Source: Rhynchopus sp. YZ270_cl-10 (lineage: Eukaryota; Euglenozoa; Diplonemea; Diplonemida; Diplonemidae). Taken from it: DNA of 64,000 bases. The DNA lies in NCBI GenBank assembly GCA_964035575.1, contig OZ037914.1:568176-632175 (forward strand), read 5' to 3'. Shown one piece after another: positions 11,006 through 22,933 of the stretch. Both the position numbers and the translations under genes were made by a program. The notes below the pieces were generated by a model that searched no databases, had not been told where the DNA came from, and saw only the letters and a list, made by a program, of their open reading frames with translations. Each line of letters opens with the position of its first letter. Position 1 is the stretch's first letter.

Positions 11006-12674
11006 TCCATCCCACACATACCACACCGATACCAACATCACCAGGCCGTTTTTGGTTTGGTCTTTTTGTTGTTGCTATTTTCCCACCCACCCTCCCTGAG
11101 TCGGATGTGATGCGGAATGAAATGACAAACAGTGCTGAAGGATATCCGTCCCTGTGACGCAGTTATCTTCTGTTTTCTTTTGTCCATGTATCATTCAAAG
11201 TCACATCCTGATGGTGAGGGATTTTATTTTATTTTTATTTATTCCCATCAATCCGCTTTTCTCTTTTTTTCCTCGTTTTGCTACATTTGCTCATACCTGT
11301 CACACACAAGGGTACGATATTGTTGTTGGTGCATTCTGTCCCTCTGCAGTCATCGTGCATTTTTCTTCCTGTGTGCAGACACCATAATCCGTAGTAAACC
11401 GTTCCTGTTTGGAAGGAACAAGATGAAGACAAAGAGAAGCGACAGTGATTAACAGTCCACTGGCATTTTATGTCAGTGTTTTTTCTTGACTTTATTTTAT
11501 TCTTGACTGTTCTGCTTCTTCATGTTTTTATTTGTTTCTTTTTTTTTTTTTTTGGTGGTCATATCGAAACTGCAAGACTCTGCATTCGGAGTGACGTACA
11601 TCCGAACGTTCCATCCGAACAGAGAGAGTTGCAAAGGAAACGAATCTTGTCTGAAGACCTTCTGTCGGTAATCAGCTGTTGTCTTGCTCTTTTTCCCCAT
11701 GAACGATACCTTATCATCCTTATGGGGAATTTGTGAGGCCAACGTTCCACTGAAGAAACAGCGTTTGCTTTCTTTTGCTATTATTTTTGTAGACTCTTTG
11801 CGGGAAGTCTTCCCACATCTTGTTGGCAACGATGCGGCATTTTCACCACCTTTTTTTCTTTTTTCTTTTTTCAAAATTATGTTTTTCTCTCTATTGTTGT
11901 TCATCATCGTATCCTTTCCACAAAAACGTAGCCGTTGTACTTTGTGCACAGCTTCACCCTCTCCCCATAATCTCTGGTTTGTTCTCACACCTTGACCCTC
12001 TGTCTTCCCATCAAAATAGAAGAACTCAAAATTGTTTTCTTTGTTATTTATTTGGAAATTAAGATAAAAGAAAGTGCTTGAGCGAATTGTGAGACACAAG
12101 CCTTAGGTAAAGGGAGAGGTGAAGCAATACATGACTTAGTACCCCTGATTTTGGGATGAAAAAATACTGCCTTTTATTTCTATTTTTTTTATGGAGAAAC
12201 GTTTCAAAAGGTTTCTCACAAAAATACTATGTTCTTTCTCTCTACTCAACGCCCACCCCATCCCATCCCGCACAATGGGAAGTCACACAATGACATAGTG
12301 GATCAGGTTGTATTGCACTGTAATGTGATACCACCACATCCTGTGGTGTTGTCTTGTGTAGCTATGTCATCTCTTCCCATTCACCCTTTCCTCTATTCTC
12401 TCTCAAGTGTTACCTGATATCTAAGCAAAACACGTTGAAGGTAGCCTCTCGTGTGGTAGTTCACACAACAGCAACAAAAGAAGGAAAAAAAGAGGTCAAG
12501 GAATCGATACAAATGAATTTGGAAACGAAATATTCAAAAGCAAAAGTTGTATTTATCATTTCGCACCTTCTCCACCCCCCTCGATGACCGTTATCTCTGC
12601 ACCCCAACAACGCACACCACACCACACAGCTACTTCTTTTACAAATCAAGCAAATCAAAGAAAACAAAGCAACA
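11006..12674. promoter_or_regulatory. Array spacer 3
   Basis: No gene. I see no difference from the spacers on either side. Confidence 0.75.
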
Positions 12675-14981
12675 ATGAGAGTGTCCGCAGTGCTCCTCGC
12701 GAGCTGCCTTGCAGTGTCCTCTGTGGAGGGTGCGTGGACGTGCGACCAGTCGTACTTCAACGCAAAGGACGGGTGTGACTGTGCCTGCGGTGAGTGGGAC
12801 CCGGACTGCGACGTTGCCGGGCAGGCGCTGTACTGCGCGAGCGGGAGGGACACGGAGAACCGTGTGTGCAACAAGGACACGCTGGTGTGCGAGGCGGAGG
12901 CAACCGCCCCTGTCTTCACCTGCAACCAAGCGTACTACAACGCAAAGGACGGCTGCGACTGCAACTGCGGTGCATGGGACCCCGACTGCGACGTTGCCGG
13001 ACAGACGCTGTACTGCGACGGGACTGCCGACACACAGGGGCGTACGTGCAGCGCAACCACCCTGCAGTGCGTGAGTGGGTCCACCCCGCCAACCCCACCC
13101 ACCCCCGCTGGGTCGCTCTTCACGCTGAGGAAGACAGAGAACCTGGCTGCACACACGACGGCACAGTTCTACACAACTGCAGGGTACACACCGTCGGACG
13201 AGCTGGTGGTGCGCCGTGGGCAGACGTTTGAGGTGGAGCTGGTCGGGGCGGCGCCTGCGTCGTTCGCAGCGGCACTCGGGGGTGTGGCACTGACGGCGAC
13301 AGCAACAAGCGCAACGGTGTGGGCTGTGGCTGTGCCGGCAACTGCTGACGTCGGACGGTTCACCCTGACACTGAACGGAGAGAGCTACGGAACGGTGGCT
13401 GTGCTCTTCAACCCGTACAAGGCGGCGGACACGCAGACCTACGTGGCAGACGCTGCAGAGCGTGCGGAGTACCTGGAGAACGAGAACGGGCGCTTCTGGT
13501 ACGGTAACGTGTACTCTGCGTCTCTGGGACAGGGTGCAGGGTCGTCTGGATGGGCGTTTGGCCAGTTCGACGTGCTGAACTACGTGATGGAGCTGGTGTC
13601 GCGCATGCCGTCGTCTGTGGACAGGTCGAGCGCCATTGAGGTGTCGCGTGCGATGACGTACCTGCTGAACTCGGGTGTGTCGCAGGGTGTGCTTGCGGGA
13701 CGCTGGGACGGGAACTACGCCGACGGCACGTCCCCGACTGTGTGGACCGGGTCGCGTCAGATCATGAAGCAGTGGAGCGACGGGGGCTACGCGTCTGTGA
13801 AGTACGGACAGTGCTGGGTGTTTGCGTGCCTGCTGACGACGACGATGCGCACCCTGGGAGTTGCGGCACGCCCGATCACGAACTTCCGCAGTGCGCACGA
13901 GTCGAAGCCGTTTGACTTCTACATTGACGAGCGCACGTCCGACTCGATCTGGAACTTCCACGCCTGGGTCGACGCGAAGATGTCGCGCCCGGACATCTCG
14001 TCTGCAGCGGTGCAGTGGAACGCCATTGACGCGACCCCTCAGGAGACCTCGGGCGGGAAGTACCAGATGGGACCTGCGTCCCTCCCGCAGATGGCGGACA
14101 ACGTGGCGCACGGGTCGAGCTACGACCAGACCTTTGTGGTGTCTGAGACAAACGGGATTGTGCTGCGCAACGGGCAGGAGATCTTCTCCGACGTCGGGCG
14201 TTACATCTCGACCAAGCAGCCTGGGTGCACTGGGTCCGGCCACACCTGCCGCATGGACATCACCGATCAGTACAAGAAGCACGACAGCCCGCTGACCACT
14301 GAGCGCGAGGCTGCTGCCCTCGGGAAGGGAAGCCGCATGACGTCGCGCCACTACGACGACCTGGCTGGGTTCGCCCTGAAGGAGGGAAGCCTTGCTGCTG
14401 GGGGTGACGTGCAGTTCCACGCCGTGTCGACTGGGGGTGTGAAGCTGAACGGCGGACGCGGGGGTGCGCAGGCTGTCTTCGTGGTGGAGGCTGTGTCCTA
14501 CACCGGGGTGAAGATTGCGGACCTCGACGTCGCCCTTGCGGTTGTGTCGCCGGACGGGAAATCTGCGTCGATTGTTGTGCCCGAGGCTGTGTACGCGCCC
14601 TTCCTTGCGAAGACAAACACGCTGCGCGTCACACTTGAGGTGCGCAACATGATTGGGATGGTCATGTACTCGCACGCAGACAAGTTTGAGCTTGCGACCC
14701 CGAACCCTGTGGTGACACTCCTGAAGGACGGCACTGCGTCTGTGAGCTTCACGAACCCGCTCGCCACCCCGCTCACACACTGCTTCGTGCACTACTCCAC
14801 ACCGTCGAAGGACGAGAGCCACAAGATGGGCACCATTGAGGGACACGAGACCAAGACCATCTTTGTGCCGGCAGCACGCTGGTGCAACGGTGACAAGGGG
14901 ATGCAGAAGGAGGTTGTGTTCTCCTTCTCTTCCAACGAGTTTGATGGAATGATGCACGGAGAGGTCGAGCTGCAGTGCTGA
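12675..14981 (+). CDS. Secreted animal-type transglutaminase, array copy 4
   Basis: 768 aa, protein identical to copy 2, frame intact. It lies in the interior of the array, where homogenisation by unequal exchange or gene conversion should be most effective. Confidence 0.93.
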   Translation: MRVSAVLLASCLAVSSVEGAWTCDQSYFNAKDGCDCACGEWDPDCDVAGQALYCASGRDTENRVCNKDTLVCEAEATAPVFTCNQAYYNAKDGCDCNCGAWDPDCDVAGQTLYCDGTADTQGRTCSATTLQCVSGSTPPTPPTPAGSLFTLRKTENLAAHTTAQFYTTAGYTPSDELVVRRGQTFEVELVGAAPASFAAALGGVALTATATSATVWAVAVPATADVGRFTLTLNGESYGTVAVLFNPYKAADTQTYVADAAERAEYLENENGRFWYGNVYSASLGQGAGSSGWAFGQFDVLNYVMELVSRMPSSVDRSSAIEVSRAMTYLLNSGVSQGVLAGRWDGNYADGTSPTVWTGSRQIMKQWSDGGYASVKYGQCWVFACLLTTTMRTLGVAARPITNFRSAHESKPFDFYIDERTSDSIWNFHAWVDAKMSRPDISSAAVQWNAIDATPQETSGGKYQMGPASLPQMADNVAHGSSYDQTFVVSETNGIVLRNGQEIFSDVGRYISTKQPGCTGSGHTCRMDITDQYKKHDSPLTTEREAAALGKGSRMTSRHYDDLAGFALKEGSLAAGGDVQFHAVSTGGVKLNGGRGGAQAVFVVEAVSYTGVKIADLDVALAVVSPDGKSASIVVPEAVYAPFLAKTNTLRVTLEVRNMIGMVMYSHADKFELATPNPVVTLLKDGTASVSFTNPLATPLTHCFVHYSTPSKDESHKMGTIEGHETKTIFVPAARWCNGDKGMQKEVVFSFSSNEFDGMMHGEVELQC

Positions 14982-16650
14982 TCCATCCCACACATACCAC
15001 ACCGATACCAACATCACCAGGCCGTTTTTGGTTTGGTCTTTTTGTTGTTGCTATTTTCCCACCCACCCTCCCTGAGTCGGATGTGATGCGGAATGAAATG
15101 ACAAACAGTGCTGAAGGATATCCGTCCCTGTGACGCAGTTATCTTCTGTTTTCTTTTGTCCATGTATCATTCAAAGTCACATCCTGATGGTGAGGGATTT
15201 TATTTTATTTTTATTTATTCCCATCAATCCGCTTTTCTCTTTTTTTCCTCGTTTTGCTACATTTGCTCATACCTGTCACACACAAGGGTACGATATTGTT
15301 GTTGGTGCATTCTGTCCCTCTGCAGTCATCGTGCATTTTTCTTCCTGTGTGCAGACACCATAATCCGTAGTAAACCGTTCCTGTTTGGAAGGAACAAGAT
15401 GAAGACAAAGAGAAGCGACAGTGATTAACAGTCCACTGGCATTTTATGTCAGTGTTTTTTCTTGACTTTATTTTATTCTTGACTGTTCTGCTTCTTCATG
15501 TTTTTATTTGTTTCTTTTTTTTTTTTTTTGGTGGTCATATCGAAACTGCAAGACTCTGCATTCGGAGTGACGTACATCCGAACGTTCCATCCGAACAGAG
15601 AGAGTTGCAAAGGAAACGAATCTTGTCTGAAGACCTTCTGTCGGTAATCAGCTGTTGTCTTGCTCTTTTTCCCCATGAACGATACCTTATCATCCTTATG
15701 GGGAATTTGTGAGGCCAACGTTCCACTGAAGAAACAGCGTTTGCTTTCTTTTGCTATTATTTTTGTAGACTCTTTGCGGGAAGTCTTCCCACATCTTGTT
15801 GGCAACGATGCGGCATTTTCACCACCTTTTTTTCTTTTTTCTTTTTTCAAAATTATGTTTTTCTCTCTATTGTTGTTCATCATCGTATCCTTTCCACAAA
15901 AACGTAGCCGTTGTACTTTGTGCACAGCTTCACCCTCTCCCCATAATCTCTGGTTTGTTCTCACACCTTGACCCTCTGTCTTCCCATCAAAATAGAAGAA
16001 CTCAAAATTGTTTTCTTTGTTATTTATTTGGAAATTAAGATAAAAGAAAGTGCTTGAGCGAATTGTGAGACACAAGCCTTAGGTAAAGGGAGAGGTGAAG
16101 CAATACATGACTTAGTACCCCTGATTTTGGGATGAAAAAATACTGCCTTTTATTTCTATTTTTTTTATGGAGAAACGTTTCAAAAGGTTTCTCACAAAAA
16201 TACTATGTTCTTTCTCTCTACTCAACGCCCACCCCATCCCATCCCGCACAATGGGAAGTCACACAATGACATAGTGGATCAGGTTGTATTGCACTGTAAT
16301 GTGATACCACCACATCCTGTGGTGTTGTCTTGTGTAGCTATGTCATCTCTTCCCATTCACCCTTTCCTCTATTCTCTCTCAAGTGTTACCTGATATCTAA
16401 GCAAAACACGTTGAAGGTAGCCTCTCGTGTGGTAGTTCACACAACAGCAACAAAAGAAGGAAAAAAAGAGGTCAAGGAATCGATACAAATGAATTTGGAA
16501 ACGAAATATTCAAAAGCAAAAGTTGTATTTATCATTTCGCACCTTCTCCACCCCCCTCGATGACCGTTATCTCTGCACCCCAACAACGCACACCACACCA
16601 CACAGCTACTTCTTTTACAAATCAAGCAAATCAAAGAAAACAAAGCAACA
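14982..16650. promoter_or_regulatory. Array spacer 4
   Basis: No gene. Same content as the neighbouring spacers. Confidence 0.75.
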
Positions 16651-18957
16651 ATGAGAGTGTCCGCAGTGCTCCTCGCGAGCTGCCTTGCAGTGTCCTCTGT
16701 GGAGGGTGCGTGGACGTGCGACCAGTCGTACTTCAACGCAAAGGACGGGTGTGACTGTGCCTGCGGTGAGTGGGACCCGGACTGCGACGTTGCCGGGCAG
16801 GCGCTGTACTGCGCGAGCGGGAGGGACACGGAGAACCGTGTGTGCAACAAGGACACGCTGGTGTGCGAGGCGGAGGCAACCGCCCCTGTCTTCACCTGCA
16901 ACCAAGCGTACTACAACGCAAAGGACGGCTGCGACTGCAACTGCGGTGCATGGGACCCCGACTGCGACGTTGCCGGACAGACGCTGTACTGCGACGGGAC
17001 TGCCGACACACAGGGGCGTACGTGCAGCGCAACCACCCTGCAGTGCGTGAGTGGGTCCACCCCGCCAACCCCACCCACCCCCGCTGGGTCGCTCTTCACG
17101 CTGAGGAAGACAGAGAACCTGGCTGCACACACGACGGCACAGTTCTACACAACTGCAGGGTACACACCGTCGGACGAGCTGGTGGTGCGCCGTGGGCAGA
17201 CGTTTGAGGTGGAGCTGGTCGGGGCGGCGCCTGCGTCGTTCGCAGCGGCACTCGGGGGTGTGGCACTGACGGCGACAGCAACAAGCGCAACGGTGTGGGC
17301 TGTGGCTGTGCCGGCAACTGCTGACGTCGGACGGTTCACCCTGACACTGAACGGAGAGAGCTACGGAACGGTGGCTGTGCTCTTCAACCCGTACAAGGCG
17401 GCGGACACGCAGACCTACGTGGCAGACGCTGCAGAGCGTGCGGAGTACCTGGAGAACGAGAACGGGCGCTTCTGGTACGGTAACGTGTACTCTGCGTCTC
17501 TGGGACAGGGTGCAGGGTCGTCTGGATGGGCGTTTGGCCAGTTCGACGTGCTGAACTACGTGATGGAGCTGGTGTCGCGCATGCCGTCGTCTGTGGACAG
17601 GTCGAGCGCCATTGAGGTGTCGCGTGCGATGACGTACCTGCTGAACTCGGGTGTGTCGCAGGGTGTGCTTGCGGGACGCTGGGACGGGAACTACGCCGAC
17701 GGCACGTCCCCGACTGTGTGGACCGGGTCGCGTCAGATCATGAAGCAGTGGAGCGACGGGGGCTACGCGTCTGTGAAGTACGGACAGTGCTGGGTGTTTG
17801 CGTGCCTGCTGACGACGACGATGCGCACCCTGGGAGTTGCGGCACGCCCGATCACGAACTTCCGCAGTGCGCACGAGTCGAAGCCGTTTGACTTCTACAT
17901 TGACGAGCGCACGTCCGACTCGATCTGGAACTTCCACGCCTGGGTCGACGCGAAGATGTCGCGCCCGGACATCTCGTCTGCAGCGGTGCAGTGGAACGCC
18001 ATTGACGCGACCCCTCAGGAGACCTCGGGCGGGAAGTACCAGATGGGACCTGCGTCCCTCCCGCAGATGGCGGACAACGTGGCGCACGGGTCGAGCTACG
18101 ACCAGACCTTTGTGGTGTCTGAGACAAACGGGATTGTGCTGCGCAACGGGCAGGAGATCTTCTCCGACGTCGGGCGTTACATCTCGACCAAGCAGCCTGG
18201 GTGCACTGGGTCCGGCCACACCTGCCGCATGGACATCACCGATCAGTACAAGAAGCACGACAGCCCGCTGACCACTGAGCGCGAGGCTGCTGCCCTCGGG
18301 AAGGGAAGCCGCATGACGTCGCGCCACTACGACGACCTGGCTGGGTTCGCCCTGAAGGAGGGAAGCCTTGCTGCTGGGGGTGACGTGCAGTTCCACGCCG
18401 TGTCGACTGGGGGTGTGAAGCTGAACGGCGGACGCGGGGGTGCGCAGGCTGTCTTCGTGGTGGAGGCTGTGTCCTACACCGGGGTGAAGATTGCGGACCT
18501 CGACGTCGCCCTTGCGGTTGTGTCGCCGGACGGGAAATCTGCGTCGATTGTTGTGCCCGAGGCTGTGTACGCGCCCTTCCTTGCGAAGACAAACACGCTG
18601 CGCGTCACACTTGAGGTGCGCAACATGATTGGGATGGTCATGTACTCGCACGCAGACAAGTTTGAGCTTGCGACCCCGAACCCTGTGGTGACACTCCTGA
18701 AGGACGGCACTGCGTCTGTGAGCTTCACGAACCCGCTCGCCACCCCGCTCACACACTGCTTCGTGCACTACTCCACACCGTCGAAGGACGAGAGCCACAA
18801 GATGGGCACCATTGAGGGACACGAGACCAAGACCATCTTTGTGCCGGCAGCACGCTGGTGCAACGGTGACAAGGGGATGCAGAAGGAGGTTGTGTTCTCC
18901 TTCTCTTCCAACGAGTTTGATGGAATGATGCACGGAGAGGTCGAGCTGCAGTGCTGA
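16651..18957 (+). CDS. Secreted animal-type transglutaminase, array copy 5
   Basis: 768 aa, protein identical to copy 2, frame intact, HSP70-type upstream region. Confidence 0.93.
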   Translation: MRVSAVLLASCLAVSSVEGAWTCDQSYFNAKDGCDCACGEWDPDCDVAGQALYCASGRDTENRVCNKDTLVCEAEATAPVFTCNQAYYNAKDGCDCNCGAWDPDCDVAGQTLYCDGTADTQGRTCSATTLQCVSGSTPPTPPTPAGSLFTLRKTENLAAHTTAQFYTTAGYTPSDELVVRRGQTFEVELVGAAPASFAAALGGVALTATATSATVWAVAVPATADVGRFTLTLNGESYGTVAVLFNPYKAADTQTYVADAAERAEYLENENGRFWYGNVYSASLGQGAGSSGWAFGQFDVLNYVMELVSRMPSSVDRSSAIEVSRAMTYLLNSGVSQGVLAGRWDGNYADGTSPTVWTGSRQIMKQWSDGGYASVKYGQCWVFACLLTTTMRTLGVAARPITNFRSAHESKPFDFYIDERTSDSIWNFHAWVDAKMSRPDISSAAVQWNAIDATPQETSGGKYQMGPASLPQMADNVAHGSSYDQTFVVSETNGIVLRNGQEIFSDVGRYISTKQPGCTGSGHTCRMDITDQYKKHDSPLTTEREAAALGKGSRMTSRHYDDLAGFALKEGSLAAGGDVQFHAVSTGGVKLNGGRGGAQAVFVVEAVSYTGVKIADLDVALAVVSPDGKSASIVVPEAVYAPFLAKTNTLRVTLEVRNMIGMVMYSHADKFELATPNPVVTLLKDGTASVSFTNPLATPLTHCFVHYSTPSKDESHKMGTIEGHETKTIFVPAARWCNGDKGMQKEVVFSFSSNEFDGMMHGEVELQC

Positions 18958-20626
18958 TCCATCCCACACATACCACACCGATACCAACATCACCAGGCCG
19001 TTTTTGGTTTGGTCTTTTTGTTGTTGCTATTTTCCCACCCACCCTCCCTGAGTCGGATGTGATGCGGAATGAAATGACAAACAGTGCTGAAGGATATCCG
19101 TCCCTGTGACGCAGTTATCTTCTGTTTTCTTTTGTCCATGTATCATTCAAAGTCACATCCTGATGGTGAGGGATTTTATTTTATTTTTATTTATTCCCAT
19201 CAATCCGCTTTTCTCTTTTTTTCCTCGTTTTGCTACATTTGCTCATACCTGTCACACACAAGGGTACGATATTGTTGTTGGTGCATTCTGTCCCTCTGCA
19301 GTCATCGTGCATTTTTCTTCCTGTGTGCAGACACCATAATCCGTAGTAAACCGTTCCTGTTTGGAAGGAACAAGATGAAGACAAAGAGAAGCGACAGTGA
19401 TTAACAGTCCACTGGCATTTTATGTCAGTGTTTTTTCTTGACTTTATTTTATTCTTGACTGTTCTGCTTCTTCATGTTTTTATTTGTTTCTTTTTTTTTT
19501 TTTTTGGTGGTCATATCGAAACTGCAAGACTCTGCATTCGGAGTGACGTACATCCGAACGTTCCATCCGAACAGAGAGAGTTGCAAAGGAAACGAATCTT
19601 GTCTGAAGACCTTCTGTCGGTAATCAGCTGTTGTCTTGCTCTTTTTCCCCATGAACGATACCTTATCATCCTTATGGGGAATTTGTGAGGCCAACGTTCC
19701 ACTGAAGAAACAGCGTTTGCTTTCTTTTGCTATTATTTTTGTAGACTCTTTGCGGGAAGTCTTCCCACATCTTGTTGGCAACGATGCGGCATTTTCACCA
19801 CCTTTTTTTCTTTTTTCTTTTTTCAAAATTATGTTTTTCTCTCTATTGTTGTTCATCATCGTATCCTTTCCACAAAAACGTAGCCGTTGTACTTTGTGCA
19901 CAGCTTCACCCTCTCCCCATAATCTCTGGTTTGTTCTCACACCTTGACCCTCTGTCTTCCCATCAAAATAGAAGAACTCAAAATTGTTTTCTTTGTTATT
20001 TATTTGGAAATTAAGATAAAAGAAAGTGCTTGAGCGAATTGTGAGACACAAGCCTTAGGTAAAGGGAGAGGTGAAGCAATACATGACTTAGTACCCCTGA
20101 TTTTGGGATGAAAAAATACTGCCTTTTATTTCTATTTTTTTTATGGAGAAACGTTTCAAAAGGTTTCTCACAAAAATACTATGTTCTTTCTCTCTACTCA
20201 ACGCCCACCCCATCCCATCCCGCACAATGGGAAGTCACACAATGACATAGTGGATCAGGTTGTATTGCACTGTAATGTGATACCACCACATCCTGTGGTG
20301 TTGTCTTGTGTAGCTATGTCATCTCTTCCCATTCACCCTTTCCTCTATTCTCTCTCAAGTGTTACCTGATATCTAAGCAAAACACGTTGAAGGTAGCCTC
20401 TCGTGTGGTAGTTCACACAACAGCAACAAAAGAAGGAAAAAAAGAGGTCAAGGAATCGATACAAATGAATTTGGAAACGAAATATTCAAAAGCAAAAGTT
20501 GTATTTATCATTTCGCACCTTCTCCACCCCCCTCGATGACCGTTATCTCTGCACCCCAACAACGCACACCACACCACACAGCTACTTCTTTTACAAATCA
20601 AGCAAATCAAAGAAAACAAAGCAACA
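18958..20626. promoter_or_regulatory. Array spacer 5
   Basis: No gene. Same content as the neighbouring spacers. Confidence 0.75.
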
Positions 20627-22933
20627 ATGAGAGTGTCCGCAGTGCTCCTCGCGAGCTGCCTTGCAGTGTCCTCTGTGGAGGGTGCGTGGACGTGCGACCA
20701 GTCGTACTTCAACGCAAAGGACGGGTGTGACTGTGCCTGCGGTGAGTGGGACCCGGACTGCGACGTTGCCGGGCAGGCGCTGTACTGTGCGAGCGGGAGG
20801 GACACGGAGAACCGTGTGTGCAACAAGGACACGCTGGTGTGCGAGGCGGAGGCAACCGCCCCTGTCTTCACCTGCAACCAAGCGTACTACAACGCAAAGG
20901 ACGGCTGCGACTGCAACTGCGGTGCATGGGACCCCGACTGCGACGTTGCCGGACAGACGCTGTACTGCGACGGGACTGCCGACACACAGGGGCGTACGTG
21001 CAGCGCAACCACCCTGCAGTGCGTGAGTGGGTCCACCCCGCCAACCCCACCCACCCCCGCTGGGTCGCTCTTCACGCTGAGGAAGACAGAGAACCTGGCT
21101 GCACACACGACGGCACAGTTCTACACAACTGCAGGGTACACACCGTCGGACGAGCTGGTGGTGCGCCGTGGGCAGACGTTTGAGGTGGAGCTGGTCGGGG
21201 CGGCGCCTGCGTCGTTCGCAGCGGCACTCGGGGGTGTGGCACTGACGGCGACAGCAACAAGCGCAACGGTGTGGGCTGTGGCTGTGCCGGCAACTGCTGA
21301 CGTCGGACGGTTCACCCTGACACTGAACGGAGAGAGCTACGGAACGGTGGCTGTGCTCTTCAACCCGTACAAGGCGGCGGACACGCAGACCTACGTGGCA
21401 GACGCTGCAGAGCGTGCGGAGTACCTGGAGAACGAGAACGGGCGCTTCTGGTACGGTAACGTGTACTCTGCGTCTCTGGGACAGGGTGCAGGGTCGTCTG
21501 GATGGGCGTTTGGCCAGTTCGACGTGCTGAACTACGTGATGGAGCTGGTGTCGCGCATGCCGTCGTCTGTGGACAGGTCGAGCGCCATTGAGGTGTCGCG
21601 TGCGATGACGTACCTGCTGAACTCGGGTGTGTCGCAGGGTGTGCTTGCGGGACGCTGGGACGGGAACTACGCCGACGGCACGTCCCCGACTGTGTGGACC
21701 GGGTCGCGTCAGATCATGAAGCAGTGGAGCGACGGGGGCTACGCGTCTGTGAAGTACGGACAGTGCTGGGTGTTTGCGTGCCTGCTGACGACGACGATGC
21801 GCACCCTGGGAGTTGCGGCACGCCCGATCACGAACTTCCGCAGTGCGCACGAGTCGAAGCCGTTTGACTTCTACATTGACGAGCGCACGTCCGACTCGAT
21901 CTGGAACTTCCACGCCTGGGTCGACGCGAAGATGTCGCGCCCGGACATCTCGTCTGCAGCGGTGCAGTGGAACGCCATTGACGCGACCCCTCAGGAGACC
22001 TCGGGCGGGAAGTACCAGATGGGACCTGCGTCCCTCCCGCAGATGGCGGACAACGTGGCGCACGGGTCGAGCTACGACCAGACCTTTGTGGTGTCTGAGA
22101 CAAACGGGATTGTGCTGCGCAACGGGCAGGAGATCTTCTCCGACGTCGGGCGTTACATCTCGACCAAGCAGCCTGGGTGCACTGGGTCCGGCCACACCTG
22201 CCGCATGGACATCACCGATCAGTACAAGAAGCACGACAGCCCGCTGACCACTGAGCGCGAGGCTGCTGCCCTCGGGAAGGGAAGCCGCATGACGTCGCGC
22301 CACTACGACGACCTGGCTGGGTTCGCCCTGAAGGAGGGAAGCCTTGCTGCTGGGGGTGACGTGCAGTTCCACGCCGTGTCGACTGGGGGTGTGAAGCTGA
22401 ACGGCGGACGCGGGGGTGCGCAGGCTGTCTTCGTGGTGGAGGCTGTGTCCTACACCGGGGTGAAGATTGCGGACCTCGACGTCGCCCTTGCGGTTGTGTC
22501 GCCGGACGGGAAATCTGCGTCGATTGTTGTGCCCGAGGCTGTGTACGCGCCCTTCCTTGCGAAGACAAACACGCTGCGCGTCACACTTGAGGTGCGCAAC
22601 ATGATTGGGATGGTCATGTACTCGCACGCAGACAAGTTTGAGCTTGCGACCCCGAACCCTGTGGTGACACTCCTGAAGGACGGCACTGCGTCTGTGAGCT
22701 TCACGAACCCGCTCGCCACCCCGCTCACACACTGCTTCGTGCACTACTCCACACCGTCGAAGGACGAGAGCCACAAGATGGGCACCATTGAGGGACACGA
22801 GACCAAGACCATCTTTGTGCCGGCAGCACGCTGGTGCAACGGTGACAAGGGGATGCAGAAGGAGGTTGTGTTCTCCTTCTCTTCCAACGAGTTTGATGGA
22901 ATGATGCACGGAGAGGTCGAGCTGCAGTGCTGA
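20627..22933 (+). CDS. Secreted animal-type transglutaminase, array copy 6
   Basis: 768 aa, protein identical to copy 2. It carries one private silent change, T at 20788 (TGT for TGC, a cysteine of the first Cys-rich module). This single-base tag suggests the copies are separately resolved loci and not one read repeated by the assembler. Confidence 0.93.
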   Translation: MRVSAVLLASCLAVSSVEGAWTCDQSYFNAKDGCDCACGEWDPDCDVAGQALYCASGRDTENRVCNKDTLVCEAEATAPVFTCNQAYYNAKDGCDCNCGAWDPDCDVAGQTLYCDGTADTQGRTCSATTLQCVSGSTPPTPPTPAGSLFTLRKTENLAAHTTAQFYTTAGYTPSDELVVRRGQTFEVELVGAAPASFAAALGGVALTATATSATVWAVAVPATADVGRFTLTLNGESYGTVAVLFNPYKAADTQTYVADAAERAEYLENENGRFWYGNVYSASLGQGAGSSGWAFGQFDVLNYVMELVSRMPSSVDRSSAIEVSRAMTYLLNSGVSQGVLAGRWDGNYADGTSPTVWTGSRQIMKQWSDGGYASVKYGQCWVFACLLTTTMRTLGVAARPITNFRSAHESKPFDFYIDERTSDSIWNFHAWVDAKMSRPDISSAAVQWNAIDATPQETSGGKYQMGPASLPQMADNVAHGSSYDQTFVVSETNGIVLRNGQEIFSDVGRYISTKQPGCTGSGHTCRMDITDQYKKHDSPLTTEREAAALGKGSRMTSRHYDDLAGFALKEGSLAAGGDVQFHAVSTGGVKLNGGRGGAQAVFVVEAVSYTGVKIADLDVALAVVSPDGKSASIVVPEAVYAPFLAKTNTLRVTLEVRNMIGMVMYSHADKFELATPNPVVTLLKDGTASVSFTNPLATPLTHCFVHYSTPSKDESHKMGTIEGHETKTIFVPAARWCNGDKGMQKEVVFSFSSNEFDGMMHGEVELQC